Positions 7,139 to 15,835 of a stretch of 34,567 bases of DNA are shown here, piece after piece. Source of the DNA: Shinella sp. (GTDB lineage: Bacteria; Pseudomonadota; Alphaproteobacteria; Rhizobiales; Rhizobiaceae). The stretch spans positions 1 through 34,567 of the forward strand of contig QFQX01000044.1 of NCBI GenBank assembly GCA_003248775.1. The letters are read 5' to 3'. Position 1 is the first letter of the stretch, and every line of letters starts with the position of its first letter. Under the pieces are notes generated by a model. It made no database searches and had not been told where the DNA came from. It saw nothing but the letters and a program-made list of their open reading frames with translations. A program made the position numbers and the translations under genes.

Positions 7139-7978
7139 TCAGTTCTTCCCCTTCTCACGCTTGAAGTAGCCGTCGATCAGCATGAGATGCTGCACGGCCA
7201 GTTCGTAGCAATAAGTAATCTCACGCGTCTGCGGGTTCCAGAATGCGTTGACGACGCCACAGCTCTTGGCCGTCAGCTTGATACCGTCATCGAATTTGTA
7301 GCTGGTGCCGATGCCCTCGGAAACGAGTTCCAGTACGCTTGCCTCCTTCAGCATGTCAGCGAAGATCTGGACGTCCGGATTATCGGCCGGCTCGTAGGAG
7401 ACATTGAGCGGCTTGCCCTTGCCCTCTTCCGCCTGATGGGACTGCAAAAGAGAGAACCAGCTATCCTTGGCATGCTGATACTCCCCCTCGCATTCCTCCC
7501 GGCGTTCCCTGGGGAAATCGAGCGAGTCGGCGAAATTCTCGAAATACTTCGCATCCGCCCCGACCATCATGCAGACGATGGCATAGGCGCGCTGGCGGTC
7601 GAGACCGTGAGTGTCGAGGAAGTCGGCTTCGTTCAGATCCTCCTCACGCGCCTCATCCGACAGAAACCAGCCATCGGCGGCATCCTGCATGGCGACATCG
7701 AGCTCCTCGACATCGGCCTCCAAAAGCAGGATCGAGGACAGCGCATCGACGGCATCCTCCTCGCGACCCAGAACCGGCAGACCGAATTCCGAGATCAGCA
7801 TGTGGCCAGCCTCGTGAAACAGCGTGAAGATCGCGTTGTTAACCATGAAGGTCCGCGTCTCTTCCAGCTGCTTCTCCGTCAGCTTTGCCTCCTTGGCGGC
7901 CTTGGCCTGCAACGGGCCGGCCCCCGCTACGACTGCGACCATCAGTGCCGTCGCCAGTCCGATCGACAACCCCCTCAT
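7139..7978 (-). CDS. Exported DUF4344-family metallopeptidase
   Basis: A 279-residue protein with a Sec-type signal peptide (MRGLSIGLATALMVAVVAGA, cleavage near residue 25). It has a zincin motif HEAGH at 55-59 within FTLFHEAGHMLISEFGLP, followed by the acidic GREEDAVDAL that likely supplies the third metal ligand. This layout matches the DUF4344 putative metallopeptidases. It is probably periplasmic or lipid-anchored; the substrate is unknown. It is convergent with sseA and has no operon partner. The start is followed directly by the signal sequence, and no better upstream codon was found. Confidence 0.85.
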   Translation of the reverse strand: MRGLSIGLATALMVAVVAGAGPLQAKAAKEAKLTEKQLEETRTFMVNNAIFTLFHEAGHMLISEFGLPVLGREEDAVDALSSILLLEADVEELDVAMQDAADGWFLSDEAREEDLNEADFLDTHGLDRQRAYAIVCMMVGADAKYFENFADSLDFPRERREECEGEYQHAKDSWFSLLQSHQAEEGKGKPLNVSYEPADNPDVQIFADMLKEASVLELVSEGIGTSYKFDDGIKLTAKSCGVVNAFWNPQTREITYCYELAVQHLMLIDGYFKREKGKN

Positions 7979-8145
7979 GTACCCCCCTGTTCCCCTGAAG
8001 AGCGAAAACGCGACAGGAAGCTAGGACAGCGGGAGGAGAGGGAAAATCGCCAAATCTGGGCGGATATCAGCCGGCAAGGCAAGAATCGGGTGGGCGAGTT
8101 TCGTCATGAGCGGGACAATGGGGCACAATCAGAAGGAACCATCTC

Positions 8146-8616
8146 ATGACGACCATCACATTCACCGCCATGCCGAGCGATCAGGCGGCCTCCTACCGCC
8201 GCGGGGAAGCGGACGCCTATGGCCTTGCCCCCGAGAGACGCATGACCTCCGGCACCGGCTATCCCTGCCGCCACTGCCTTTCGGACATCGGCGACGGCAA
8301 ACCGTACCTGACGCTTGCCTATCGTCCCTTCCCGGCTCTTCAGCCCTATGCCGAGACAGGTCCGATCTTCATGCATGCCGGGGAATGCCCGCGCTATGCC
8401 GGTGAGAGCGTGCCGCCGATCCTCCAGAGCAGTCCGGATTACATCCTGCGCGGCTACGGCCATGACGACCGCATCGTCTACGGCACCGGGGCCGTCACGC
8501 TGCGCGAAAACGTCGAGGCGCGAGCCGCCGAACTCCTGGCGCGACCCGATATCGCCTATGTGCATGTCCGCTCCGCCCGCAACAATTGCTACCAGTGCCG
8601 GATCGACCGGATCTGA
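8146..8616 (+). CDS. DUF1203 family protein
   Basis: A 156-residue cytoplasmic protein matching the DUF1203 pattern: YPCRHCLSDIGDG near residues 39-51, LAYRPFP, GPIFMHAGECPRY in the middle, and YVHVRSARNNCYQCRIDR at the C terminus. Two Cys-x-x-Cys pairs (41-44 and the last ten residues) may bind a metal, which is inference. AAGGA sits 9 bases before the ATG. Biochemical function of the family is not known. It stands alone and is followed by a hairpin with a T-rich tail. Confidence 0.85.
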   Translation: MTTITFTAMPSDQAASYRRGEADAYGLAPERRMTSGTGYPCRHCLSDIGDGKPYLTLAYRPFPALQPYAETGPIFMHAGECPRYAGESVPPILQSSPDYILRGYGHDDRIVYGTGAVTLRENVEARAAELLARPDIAYVHVRSARNNCYQCRIDRI

Positions 8617-8630
8617 TATGAGACGAAAAT

Positions 8631-8659
8631 GGCCGGCTGCTGGGAAAGCCGGTCCTTTT
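8631..8659 (+). terminator. Probable terminator after the DUF1203 gene
   Basis: CCGGCT (8633-8638) pairs with AGCCGG (8647-8652), extended by GG/CC outside, and followed by TCCTTTTC. Confidence 0.6.
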
Positions 8660-8718
8660 CGGCCACGGCCACGCAGAAGAAGCGGACCTGACATCGCGCT
8701 TGCCGTGGCAGTAACCTC

Positions 8719-9837
8719 TCAGGCGACGTTCAGCGCCAGTTCGGGTGCCTGAAGGTCATATCCCAGCGCCTCCGCGACGGGTCCGTTCGTGACCCGGCCA
8801 CGGTGGACGTTGAGGCCATTGCGCAGATGCCGATCCTCGGCAATCGCTCGCAGCCCCCTGTCCGCCAGCGCCAGCCCATGCACCAGCGTAGCATTGTTGA
8901 GCGCATGGGTGGATGTTACCGGCACCGCGCCCGGCATATTGGCGACGCAGTAATGCACGATGCCATCGACCTCATAGGTCGGATCGGAATGAGTGGTCGC
9001 GTAGGAGGTCTCGAAACAACCGCCCTGATCGATCGCTACATCGACGATGACCGCTCCCTTCTTCATGCCGGAAAGCATCTCGCGGGTAACGAGTTTCGGC
9101 GCGGCCGCGCCGGGGATCAGCACCGCGCCGATCACAAGGTCCGCCGAGAACACTTCCTGTTCCAGTGCATCGATGGTCGAATAGACAGTATGAATCCGGC
9201 CGGCGAAAAGTTCGTCGAGCAGCCGCAGGCGCGGCAACGAGCGATCGATGATGCTCACGTCGGCACCGAGCCCCGCCGCCATGCGCGCGGCATGCAGGCC
9301 GACGACGCCGCCGCCGATCACGGTCACCTTGGCCGGCAGGACGCCCGGAACACCGCCGAGCAGAATGCCACGGCCTCCATTCGCCTTCTGCAAGGCCGTC
9401 GCCCCCGCCTGAATTGCAAGGCGCCCCGCGACTTCAGACATGGGAGCAAGCAACGGCAGCCCGCCACGGTCGTCGGTAACCGTCTCGTAGGCAACGGCCG
9501 TCACGCCGCTGGCCAGAAGGCCCTTCGTCTGTTCCGGATCGGGCGCGAGATGCAGATAGGTGTAGAGGATCTGGCCATCGCGCAACTGCATCCATTCGGA
9601 GGGCTGTGGTTCCTTGACTTTGACGATCATATCCGACTTTTCGAACACGTCCCTGGCGCTTGCGGCGATCCTCGCACCTGCAGCCATATAGGCCCCGTCG
9701 TCCGCGCCGATCCCGGCCCCCGCCCCCGTTTCGACAAGCACGTCGTGGCCATGGGCCACATACTCACGGACAGCGCCGGGCGTCAGCCCGGCGCGATATT
9801 CATGGTTCTTGATTTCCTTGGGGCAGCCTACGCGCAT
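8719..9837 (-). CDS. ald: Alanine dehydrogenase
   Basis: A 372-residue NAD-dependent enzyme converting L-alanine to pyruvate and ammonia, and back. Family features in order: the N-terminal RVGCPKEIKNHEYRAGLTP with the substrate-binding arginine, VKVKEPQPSE with the catalytic lysine region (about 73-82), YLHLAPD with the catalytic histidine (about 94-100), the Rossmann loop VIGGGVVGLHAAR (about 172-184), and the late HALNNATL. Length is normal. It is divergent from an Lrp/AsnC-type regulator of the AldR kind, the usual arrangement in rhizobia, so alanine-responsive activation is likely. Confidence 0.97.
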   Translation of the reverse strand: MRVGCPKEIKNHEYRAGLTPGAVREYVAHGHDVLVETGAGAGIGADDGAYMAAGARIAASARDVFEKSDMIVKVKEPQPSEWMQLRDGQILYTYLHLAPDPEQTKGLLASGVTAVAYETVTDDRGGLPLLAPMSEVAGRLAIQAGATALQKANGGRGILLGGVPGVLPAKVTVIGGGVVGLHAARMAAGLGADVSIIDRSLPRLRLLDELFAGRIHTVYSTIDALEQEVFSADLVIGAVLIPGAAAPKLVTREMLSGMKKGAVIVDVAIDQGGCFETSYATTHSDPTYEVDGIVHYCVANMPGAVPVTSTHALNNATLVHGLALADRGLRAIAEDRHLRNGLNVHRGRVTNGPVAEALGYDLQAPELALNVA

Positions 9838-9949
9838 GGGTTCCTCTCTTCTCGCCAGCCTTGAGCCGGTCTCTCGTTAAAAGCGAGAAATTGAACCACC
9901 GAATGCGTGGAATGTCCTTGCAAAATGGAATTGCCAAAACCGCCTCATT

Positions 9950-9963
9950 CGCAGAAAATTGCG
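9950..9963. promoter_or_regulatory. Candidate AldR/Lrp binding site between ald and aldR
   Basis: CGCA-GAAAAT-TGCG is a 4-bp dyad around an A/T-rich centre, which is the shape of Lrp/AsnC sites. It lies in the 157-bp divergent promoter region. A second related stretch, TTGCAAAATGGAATTGCC, is at 9918-9935. Based on pattern and position only. Confidence 0.4.
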
Positions 9964-9994
9964 TTCGCTTCAGCAAACTTCGAAAGATCCGCGA

Positions 9995-10456
9995 ATGAGT
10001 GAACTCGACAGCATCGATCTTGCCATTCTGAAGGAGCTTCAGCAGAACGGCCGCATGACCAATGCCGAACTCGCGGAGAAGGTGGGCCTCAGCCCCTCGG
10101 CCTGCTCGAGACGGCACGACATTCTCGAAAAGACCGGCGTCATCAGCGGCTATCATGCCCGGCTATCGCACAAAGCGATCGAGTACAAGATGATGGTGAT
10201 CGTCCATATCTCGCTCTCCGGACAGTTCGCCAAGACGCTCAGCGAATTCGAGGCGGCAGTGAAGCGCTGTCCGAACGTTCTGGTCTGCTACCTGATGTCG
10301 GGCGAATACGACTATATCCTCAGGGTCGCGGCCAAGGATCTCGAAGACTACGAAAGGATCCACCGCGACTGGCTCTCCGCCCTGCCGCATGTGGTGAAGA
10401 TCAATTCGAGCTTTGCTCTTCGGGAAGTGATGGAACGCCCGAATGTCGGTCTCTGA
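9995..10456 (+). CDS. aldR: Lrp/AsnC family regulator, probable AldR
   Basis: A 153-residue regulator. The N-terminal helix-turn-helix covers LDSIDLAILKELQQNGRMTNAELAEKVGLSPS in outline (about residues 4-35), and the C-terminal RAM/Lrp effector domain includes VLVCYLMSGEYDYILRV. Start at 9995 gives the normal Lrp length; an ATG at 9959 adds 12 residues but covers the putative operator dyad. Its divergent position next to ald points to control of alanine catabolism, as known for AldR in rhizobia. It has no downstream partner. Confidence 0.92.
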   Translation: MSELDSIDLAILKELQQNGRMTNAELAEKVGLSPSACSRRHDILEKTGVISGYHARLSHKAIEYKMMVIVHISLSGQFAKTLSEFEAAVKRCPNVLVCYLMSGEYDYILRVAAKDLEDYERIHRDWLSALPHVVKINSSFALREVMERPNVGL

Positions 10457-10559
10457 AGGAGCAAAAGTCGGGAATCATTGCATTTTAACGATTACATTTA
10501 AATGGCATCTACGTCTGGTTGTCATAGTGCCCCGAAATCGAACACCATGGGGGTAAGCG

Positions 10560-10895
10560 ATGGAACACAGACTCCAGATTGAGGGTCGCAAAGCGACCCG
10601 TAGCCGCGTCCGCATGAAGGGCAGGATCCGGCACCTCAACCAGGAAATCGACGGGCGCATCTACAACATCTCTCGTACCGGCATAGGCGTCGAGCTGCTT
10701 GGACGGTTGCATGTTGCAAAGGGTAGCAACGTTGTCATTCAGACCGATGACATTGGCCTGATCGAAGGCACCGTGCGCTGGGCCTATGGCGGCTATCTCG
10801 GCATTCAGATCAGCCAGAATTCGAACTCTCTGGCGCAGATGTCTGCCTATTTCCGCAATTTTCACCAGGAAGTGCGGCCCGTTCTCGTCCGCTGA
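10560..10895 (+). CDS. Single-domain PilZ protein (c-di-GMP effector)
   Basis: A 111-residue stand-alone PilZ domain. The c-di-GMP-binding signatures are recognisable: an arginine-rich N terminus (RKATRSRVRMKGR, residues 9-21) and the NISRTGIGVE motif (residues 37-46), which corresponds to the D/NxSxxG motif. Such proteins bind c-di-GMP and alter motility, polysaccharide export or another partner. GGGGGTAAGCG precedes the ATG. Two c-di-GMP turnover enzymes are encoded 5-10 kb away, but nothing in the sequence links them directly. Confidence 0.85.
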   Translation: MEHRLQIEGRKATRSRVRMKGRIRHLNQEIDGRIYNISRTGIGVELLGRLHVAKGSNVVIQTDDIGLIEGTVRWAYGGYLGIQISQNSNSLAQMSAYFRNFHQEVRPVLVR

Positions 10896-10922
10896 GAAAA
10901 GCTATAGCGATAGAATATCCGA

Positions 10923-10949
10923 ACCCCGTTCCAGTTATCGGAAAGGGGT
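10923..10949. terminator. Hairpin between convergent genes
   Basis: ACCCC (10923-10927) pairs with GGGGT (10945-10949) and TCC with GGA inside, between the PilZ gene and the opposing membrane-protein gene. No clear T-run on either strand, so its terminator role is uncertain. Confidence 0.35.
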
Positions 10950-10980
10950 CCGGCTCGCTGCTTTTGGGCCGCCGTACTTT

Positions 10981-11751
10981 CTATCGTATGGCGGGCGTCA
11001 CCGCCTTGAGTTCGATATCGAACGGCTGGATCGCTCCGTTGCCAAGCAAATAGCGGAAATCATTCAGGTAATTTCGCGAACGCGACACCTGAATATCGAC
11101 CACGCCATTTTCTCCGGGCGCGGTCTGTTCGAGGCCGTCCAGGGAGAACTGCGCATTGTTGGTATTTCCGACACCCTCGATCGTCGCAGTGGCAGCTTCC
11201 GCCGGGACGACAAACTCAACCTGCTTGTCTCCGGCAACGACAGCTTGAGTGCCCAGTTCCTGACCGTTCGCATCCTGCAACACGACGCGGCATTCAATGC
11301 ACTGCCCAGAAATCGCCCCTATATCGAGAAGAACCCTTGTCGGAGCGGTGTTTGACTCCGATTGGGCGAACGCACTTGAAAACAGGAAGAAACCGTTGTT
11401 TACGCCCTCCCTGGCGGGCAACACCGGCGTCGCCTTGGTCACATCCTGGGGTGGAGACGCAGCACTCAACGTCGATAGAAGAAAAGCGGGCGCACCGATC
11501 CCCAGCAGAAAAGCTTTGCCTTTATCCTCTTCCTTTACGAAATGGGCGACAAGTCCGCCAATTATCGCCAGCAGCAGCAAAATGCCAATGGAGGCGATGA
11601 CCGGGACGACACCCGAATAAGCTTCCTCTGCATCCAGCCTTGCCAACCACGACGCAAACTCGCCCGACTGGGCCCTCACCGTCATTCGCGCCAGCTCCGG
11701 CGACACCCCCCCGATAGCACCTGCTACAAAGATTGAACTCCACCACTGCAT
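10981..11751 (-). CDS. Unknown membrane protein with extracytoplasmic beta-rich domain
   Basis: A 256-residue protein I cannot place. It has a weakly hydrophobic N terminus (SSIFVAGAIGGVSPELARM), a strong transmembrane helix (about 48-70, VVPVIASIGILLLLAIIGGLVAHF), a charged KEEDKGK turn, and a second hydrophobic stretch (AFLLGIGAPAFLLSTLSAA, about 80-98). The rest is about 155 soluble residues with alternating hydrophobic residues and one CIEC motif (near residue 152) that could bind metal or form a disulphide. A long AT-rich leader lies upstream (11785-11840), unlike the flanking DNA. GGGGGTGG precedes the ATG. It is convergent with the PilZ gene. Confidence 0.7.
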   Translation of the reverse strand: MQWWSSIFVAGAIGGVSPELARMTVRAQSGEFASWLARLDAEEAYSGVVPVIASIGILLLLAIIGGLVAHFVKEEDKGKAFLLGIGAPAFLLSTLSAASPPQDVTKATPVLPAREGVNNGFFLFSSAFAQSESNTAPTRVLLDIGAISGQCIECRVVLQDANGQELGTQAVVAGDKQVEFVVPAEAATATIEGVGNTNNAQFSLDGLEQTAPGENGVVDIQVSRSRNYLNDFRYLLGNGAIQPFDIELKAVTPAIR

Positions 11752-11963
11752 CCAGCCACCCCCGCAACATCGGATTTGTTCAATGTCAATAAAGTATTTT
11801 TATAGTTGTATATAAATAAAAAAACAACCCTTAATGAATCCTATTCTCACGCCTTGGTGATGATGATCTATGGCCATCACATCCCTGTCATTTTCGGGAT
11901 GCACTTCTCGAAAAACAGACATACTCTCCCGGCCCGAGAGGAAATTCATGAAGGAGCCCGCCA

Positions 11964-13952
11964 ATGCCGTCTTTGATCGACCTCCATCCGATCTCCCGCC
12001 GCTCTTTCATTGGTGGCTTCGCAGCGACGACCGCGTTGATCGCGCTGCATCCCTTTGCGGCCCGGGCCAACGGCAACCAGGCTCATCTCCGCCTGATGGA
12101 AACCACCGACATCCACGTCAACGTCATGCCGTATGACTATTATGCGGACAAGCCGAACGACACGATGGGTCTGGCGCGCACGGCGACCCTGATCGATTCG
12201 ATTCGGGCGGAAGCAGGCAACTCGATCCTGGTCGACAACGGCGATCTTCTTCAGGGCAATCCGATGGGCGATTACATGGCCTACAGGAAGGGCATGAAGG
12301 CGGGCGACCTGCACCCGGTCATCAAGGCGATGAACGTGCTGGGCTATGATTGCGGCACCGTCGGCAACCACGAGTTCAACTACGGCCTAGACTTCATGTT
12401 CAACACGCTGGCGGGCGCGAACTTCCCGATCGTGTGCGCCAACTTCACCAAGGGCCAGCTCGCCAGCGATCCGAAGCAGGACGAGTTGCATTTCAAGCCC
12501 TACGTGATCCTCGAAAAGTCGATCAAGGACGGGGCCGGCGCGGTGAGCCCGATCAAGGTCGGCTTCATCGGCTTCGTACCGCCGCAGATCATGGTGTGGG
12601 ACGCCAAGAACCTCGAAGGCAAGGGCCAGACGCGCGACATCGTCGAGGCCGCACGGGCATGGGTTCCCGTGATGAAGGAGGAAGGGGCCGACATCGTGAT
12701 CGCGCTTTCCCATTCCGGCATAGACGGTCACGGCCAGTCCGACCGGATGGAAAACGCCTCGCTCTACCTCGCCGGCGTCGAAGGCATTGATGCCGTCTTT
12801 ACCGGGCACCAGCATCTGGTCTTTCCGGGACCGAAGGATTTCGTCGATGTGCCCGGCGCGGACCCGGTGAAGGGATCACTGCTCGGCAAACCTGCCGTAA
12901 TGGCCGGTTTCTGGGGCTCGCACATGGGTCTGATCGACCTGCTTCTCGAAAAGGACGGCAACGGCTGGAAGATCCTAGACTTCACCTCTGAAGCCCGGCC
13001 GATCTATCACCGTGACGAGAGCCGCAAGATTGTCGCCAATGTGGCCGACAAGGCGGAAGTCGTGGCAAGCGTCGTCTCCGAGCATCAGGCAACGCTCGAA
13101 TATGTCCGCACTCCTGTCGGCAAGACATCGGCGCCGCTTTACTCCTATTTCGCACTCGTGGCCGACGATCCGTCCGTGCAGATCGTCTCCAATGCCCAGA
13201 CCTGGTATGTCCGGGACTTGCTGAAGGAAGGCGAGTTCAAGGACTTGCCTCTCCTTTCGGCTGCCGCTCCTTTCAAGGCCGGCGGACGCGGCGGCGCGGA
13301 CTATTACACCGACGTTGCCGCCGGCGATATCGCCATCAAGAACGTTGCCGACCTCTATCTCTATCCGAATACCGTTCAGGCGGTGAAGATCACCGGCGAA
13401 CAAGTGAAAAACTGGCTGGAGATGTCGGCCGGGATCTTCAACCAGCTCAAGCCCGGCGAGAAGGATCAGCCGCTCATCAATCCTGACTTCCCGTCCTACA
13501 ATTACGACGTCATCGACGGCGTCACCTACCAGATCGATCTTTCGAAACCCGCACGGTTCGACAAGGACGGCAAGCCGGTCCATCCGGAAGCAAGCCGCAT
13601 CGTCAACCTGATGTTCGACGGCAAGCCCATCGACCCAGGTCAGGAATTCGTGGTTGCAACCAACAATTACCGCGCGGGCGGTGGCGGCAAGTTCCCGGAA
13701 ATCGCGGCCGACAAGGTGATCCTTGTCGCACCCGACACCAACCGCGACGTCATCGTCCGCTACATCGTCGATCAGGGCACCATCAATCCCTCCGCCGACG
13801 GCAACTGGACCTTCGCACCGATGGAAGGGACGACGGCGATCTTCGAGACCGGTCCGAAGGCGCGCGATTACGCAGCGACGGTGAAAGGCGCGAAGATCGA
13901 GGATGCCGGCAACGGCGCCGAAGGCTTCGCAAAGTTCCGACTCATTCTCTAA
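11964..13952 (+). CDS. cpdB: Periplasmic 2',3'-cyclic-nucleotide 2'-phosphodiesterase / 3'-nucleotidase
   Basis: A 662-residue exported metallophosphoesterase that releases nucleosides and phosphate from cyclic and 3'-nucleotides in the periplasm. The N terminus carries a twin-arginine signal, SRRSFIGG at residues 12-19, then a hydrophobic stretch ending in AARA, so export is probably by Tat with metal loaded in the cytoplasm. The metal-binding motifs follow in order: TTDIHVN, DNGDLLQGN, GNHEFNYG, ALSHSGIDGH and TGHQH. The C-terminal half is the 5'-nucleotidase-type substrate domain. AAGGAG lies 8 bases before the ATG. A rhizobial repeat begins at the stop codon. Confidence 0.95.
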   Translation: MPSLIDLHPISRRSFIGGFAATTALIALHPFAARANGNQAHLRLMETTDIHVNVMPYDYYADKPNDTMGLARTATLIDSIRAEAGNSILVDNGDLLQGNPMGDYMAYRKGMKAGDLHPVIKAMNVLGYDCGTVGNHEFNYGLDFMFNTLAGANFPIVCANFTKGQLASDPKQDELHFKPYVILEKSIKDGAGAVSPIKVGFIGFVPPQIMVWDAKNLEGKGQTRDIVEAARAWVPVMKEEGADIVIALSHSGIDGHGQSDRMENASLYLAGVEGIDAVFTGHQHLVFPGPKDFVDVPGADPVKGSLLGKPAVMAGFWGSHMGLIDLLLEKDGNGWKILDFTSEARPIYHRDESRKIVANVADKAEVVASVVSEHQATLEYVRTPVGKTSAPLYSYFALVADDPSVQIVSNAQTWYVRDLLKEGEFKDLPLLSAAAPFKAGGRGGADYYTDVAAGDIAIKNVADLYLYPNTVQAVKITGEQVKNWLEMSAGIFNQLKPGEKDQPLINPDFPSYNYDVIDGVTYQIDLSKPARFDKDGKPVHPEASRIVNLMFDGKPIDPGQEFVVATNNYRAGGGGKFPEIAADKVILVAPDTNRDVIVRYIVDQGTINPSADGNWTFAPMEGTTAIFETGPKARDYAATVKGAKIEDAGNGAEGFAKFRLIL

Positions 13953-14051
13953 ATCGTGTCGCGATCTTTCAGATTCACTCCTTGCGCTTCAAGTCTTTGA
14001 CTGGCCGCATGTCGCTGCTGTAAAACCGCTGCATACTTTTGCGCGACATGT
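13951..14051 (+). repeat. Rhizobial intergenic repeat, copy B
   Basis: The first 75 bases match copy A at the left edge of the window (minus strand there). The second half is a palindrome: CATGTCG (14008-14014) pairs with CGACATG (14044-14050) around GTAAAACCGCTGCATACTTTTG. It overlaps the cpdB stop codon and may serve as its 3' end structure. The whole 13,953-14,080 gap is occupied by it. RIME-like; the class name is from memory. Confidence 0.7.
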
Positions 14052-14080
14052 TCCAGTCGCTGGCACAATCTGAAAGCCGA

Positions 14081-15082
14081 TCAGACCGCTTCGCGCAATA
14101 CAGCCGGAGCGGTTCTTTTCGTTCTCACTGCCGCCGGATCGTCGTCACTGGTGATATGCGCGATAGCATCCGTCATGTTGTCGGGGCAGTTCGACAACCG
14201 CTCTGCCATACGGTCGACCAGCCAGCGTCCGGCCGGCCCCGGTGGTGTTGCGACACGCCAGAGAGCCGCCAGCGGATATTCGAACTGTTCGTAGGGCTCG
14301 ACATCCAGGCGGACAAGACGTCCCTCCTTGATATCGTTTCGCACCATGGCGAGAGGCACCCCGCCCCAACCCAGACCGGCGAGCACCAGCCTGTGCTTGG
14401 TGGTCATGTCACTGACGTGCCACCTGCGCCGGGAAATGATGTTGAAGCCCCGATCGTCGAGCGGCCGGGCGCTGTCGGTCACGACGATCTGCACGTCGTC
14501 AACGACATCCGCAAAGCTCAGCCGCCGCCCCAGCGCCGCCAGACGATGCTGCGGAGCGGCGACGGGAACGATGAAGGAATGGCCGATCTTCCGCTCGACG
14601 ACACCGTCGCTGGCCTCCTTGGCCGCACCGCCGATGGCAATGTCCGCGTTCCCCTCGTCAACCATTCTCGCGACGAAGAACGGGGAACCGACCGTCAGGT
14701 GCAGCGGCACCGTGGGGAACGTCTGCTGGAAAAGCGTCAACACCTCCATAACCGTGAAGTCGGGCACCATGACGCTGACAGCCACCGATAGTTTCGGCTC
14801 CAGTCCTTCTGTCAGAGCCTTGGTACGTGCCCTCAGGCCATCGAGATCGGCGATGATGCGCTTGGCATCTTCCAGCACTGCCCGCCCCGCCTCGGTCAAC
14901 GTCGGCTGCCGCGCGCCGCTCCGTTCGAACAGCGAGAGCTGCAGTTGAGCCTCCAGATTGCCGATCGTGTAGCTGATGACGGACTGTGCGCGGTTCAGGC
15001 GCCTTGCCGCAGCAGAGAAACTGCCGGTTTCTGCAATGGCAACAAAGACCTGCAACTGATCGAGGGTGGGATTGGGCAGCAT
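14081..15082 (-). CDS. LysR-family transcriptional regulator
   Basis: A 333-residue LysR regulator. The N-terminal winged helix covers about residues 5-62 (LDQLQVFVAIAETGSFSAAARRLNRAQSVISYTI), followed by a periplasmic-binding-like effector domain (LSVAVSVMVPDF onward). I chose ATG 15082 because the alternative ATG at 15124 would place the intergenic dyad 15097-15117 inside the gene. It is divergent from the azoreductase gene 138 bases away, which is its most likely target. The ligand cannot be read; quinone or electrophile sensing is plausible for azoreductase-linked LysR proteins. The C-terminal tail after about residue 300 is long and charged. Confidence 0.92.
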   Translation of the reverse strand: MLPNPTLDQLQVFVAIAETGSFSAAARRLNRAQSVISYTIGNLEAQLQLSLFERSGARQPTLTEAGRAVLEDAKRIIADLDGLRARTKALTEGLEPKLSVAVSVMVPDFTVMEVLTLFQQTFPTVPLHLTVGSPFFVARMVDEGNADIAIGGAAKEASDGVVERKIGHSFIVPVAAPQHRLAALGRRLSFADVVDDVQIVVTDSARPLDDRGFNIISRRRWHVSDMTTKHRLVLAGLGWGGVPLAMVRNDIKEGRLVRLDVEPYEQFEYPLAALWRVATPPGPAGRWLVDRMAERLSNCPDNMTDAIAHITSDDDPAAVRTKRTAPAVLREAV

Positions 15083-15096
15083 GCTTCCATCCAATT

Positions 15097-15117
15097 TATC
15101 GATTGAACGGATCGATA
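15097..15117. promoter_or_regulatory. Perfect dyad, candidate LysR operator
   Basis: TATCGAT-TGAACGG-ATCGATA: perfect 7-bp inverted arms around a 7-base spacer, centred 25 bases upstream of the LysR start and about 114 bases upstream of azoR. LysR proteins bind interrupted dyads in such divergent regions, so autorepression and azoR control are both possible. Confidence 0.6.
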
Positions 15118-15220
15118 TTATCACAGTTTTTTCGATTGGTCGCAGAACTTATCTATCTCTTACCGCCAAGGTCTCCTCCCTGGACCTGCGGACACCAATT
15201 CCAGATCAAGAGGTAAGACC

Positions 15221-15835
15221 ATGTCCTCCATTCTTCTCGTTCGCGGCAGCACCCGCGGTGACGATTCCCTCTCCACCAAGATCGCCCTGCAGCTCGTCGA
15301 AGAACTGCAGAAGAAGGCTCCCGGCTCCACCCTTGTGGACCGCGACCTGTCCGCCGCTCCCCTTCCGCATATCGGCAGCGACTTCTCTTCGGCAATCCGT
15401 CTTGCCCCGGCAGATCGCACGCCCGCCCAGGCAGAAGTCATCGCCGTCTCCGACGCAGCGGTCGACGAACTGCTGGCTGCCGACACGATCGTTCTCTCCA
15501 GCGGCTTCATCAACTTCGGCATCTCCTCGATCCTGAAGTCCTGGGTCGATCACGTCGCCCGCGCCGGCCGTACCTTCAACTACACGGAGAACGGTCCGGT
15601 CGGTCTTTTGAAGGGCAAGAAGGCTTACCTCGTAATTGCCTCCGGCGGCATCTACTCCGGCGACGCAGCCGCTCTGGACTTCGCTGAGCCCTATCTCCGC
15701 CGCGTCCTGAACTTCATTGGCATCACCGACATCGAGGCGATCCGCATCGAAGGCGTTGCATACGGTCCGGAAGCTGCCGAGAAGGCAATCGGCGCCGCCC
15801 AGGCTCGCGCCCAGGAACTGGCAAAGGCTGCTTAA
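15221..15835 (+). CDS. azoR: FMN-dependent NADH-azoreductase / quinone reductase
   Basis: A 204-residue flavodoxin-fold enzyme of the AzoR family that reduces quinones and azo compounds with NADH, protecting against electrophile stress. Features: the FMN-phosphate loop near LLVRGSTRGDDSLSTKIA (residues 5-22), INFGISSILKSWVDHVARAGRTF (about 97-119), which is the AzoR signature region, and ASGGIYSG near residue 147. It is probably a homodimer in the cytoplasm. An AGAGGTAAG ribosome-binding region precedes the ATG. Its stop codon overlaps that of the convergent GGDEF gene in a shared TTAA. Divergent LysR regulator upstream. Confidence 0.93.
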   Translation: MSSILLVRGSTRGDDSLSTKIALQLVEELQKKAPGSTLVDRDLSAAPLPHIGSDFSSAIRLAPADRTPAQAEVIAVSDAAVDELLAADTIVLSSGFINFGISSILKSWVDHVARAGRTFNYTENGPVGLLKGKKAYLVIASGGIYSGDAAALDFAEPYLRRVLNFIGITDIEAIRIEGVAYGPEAAEKAIGAAQARAQELAKAA

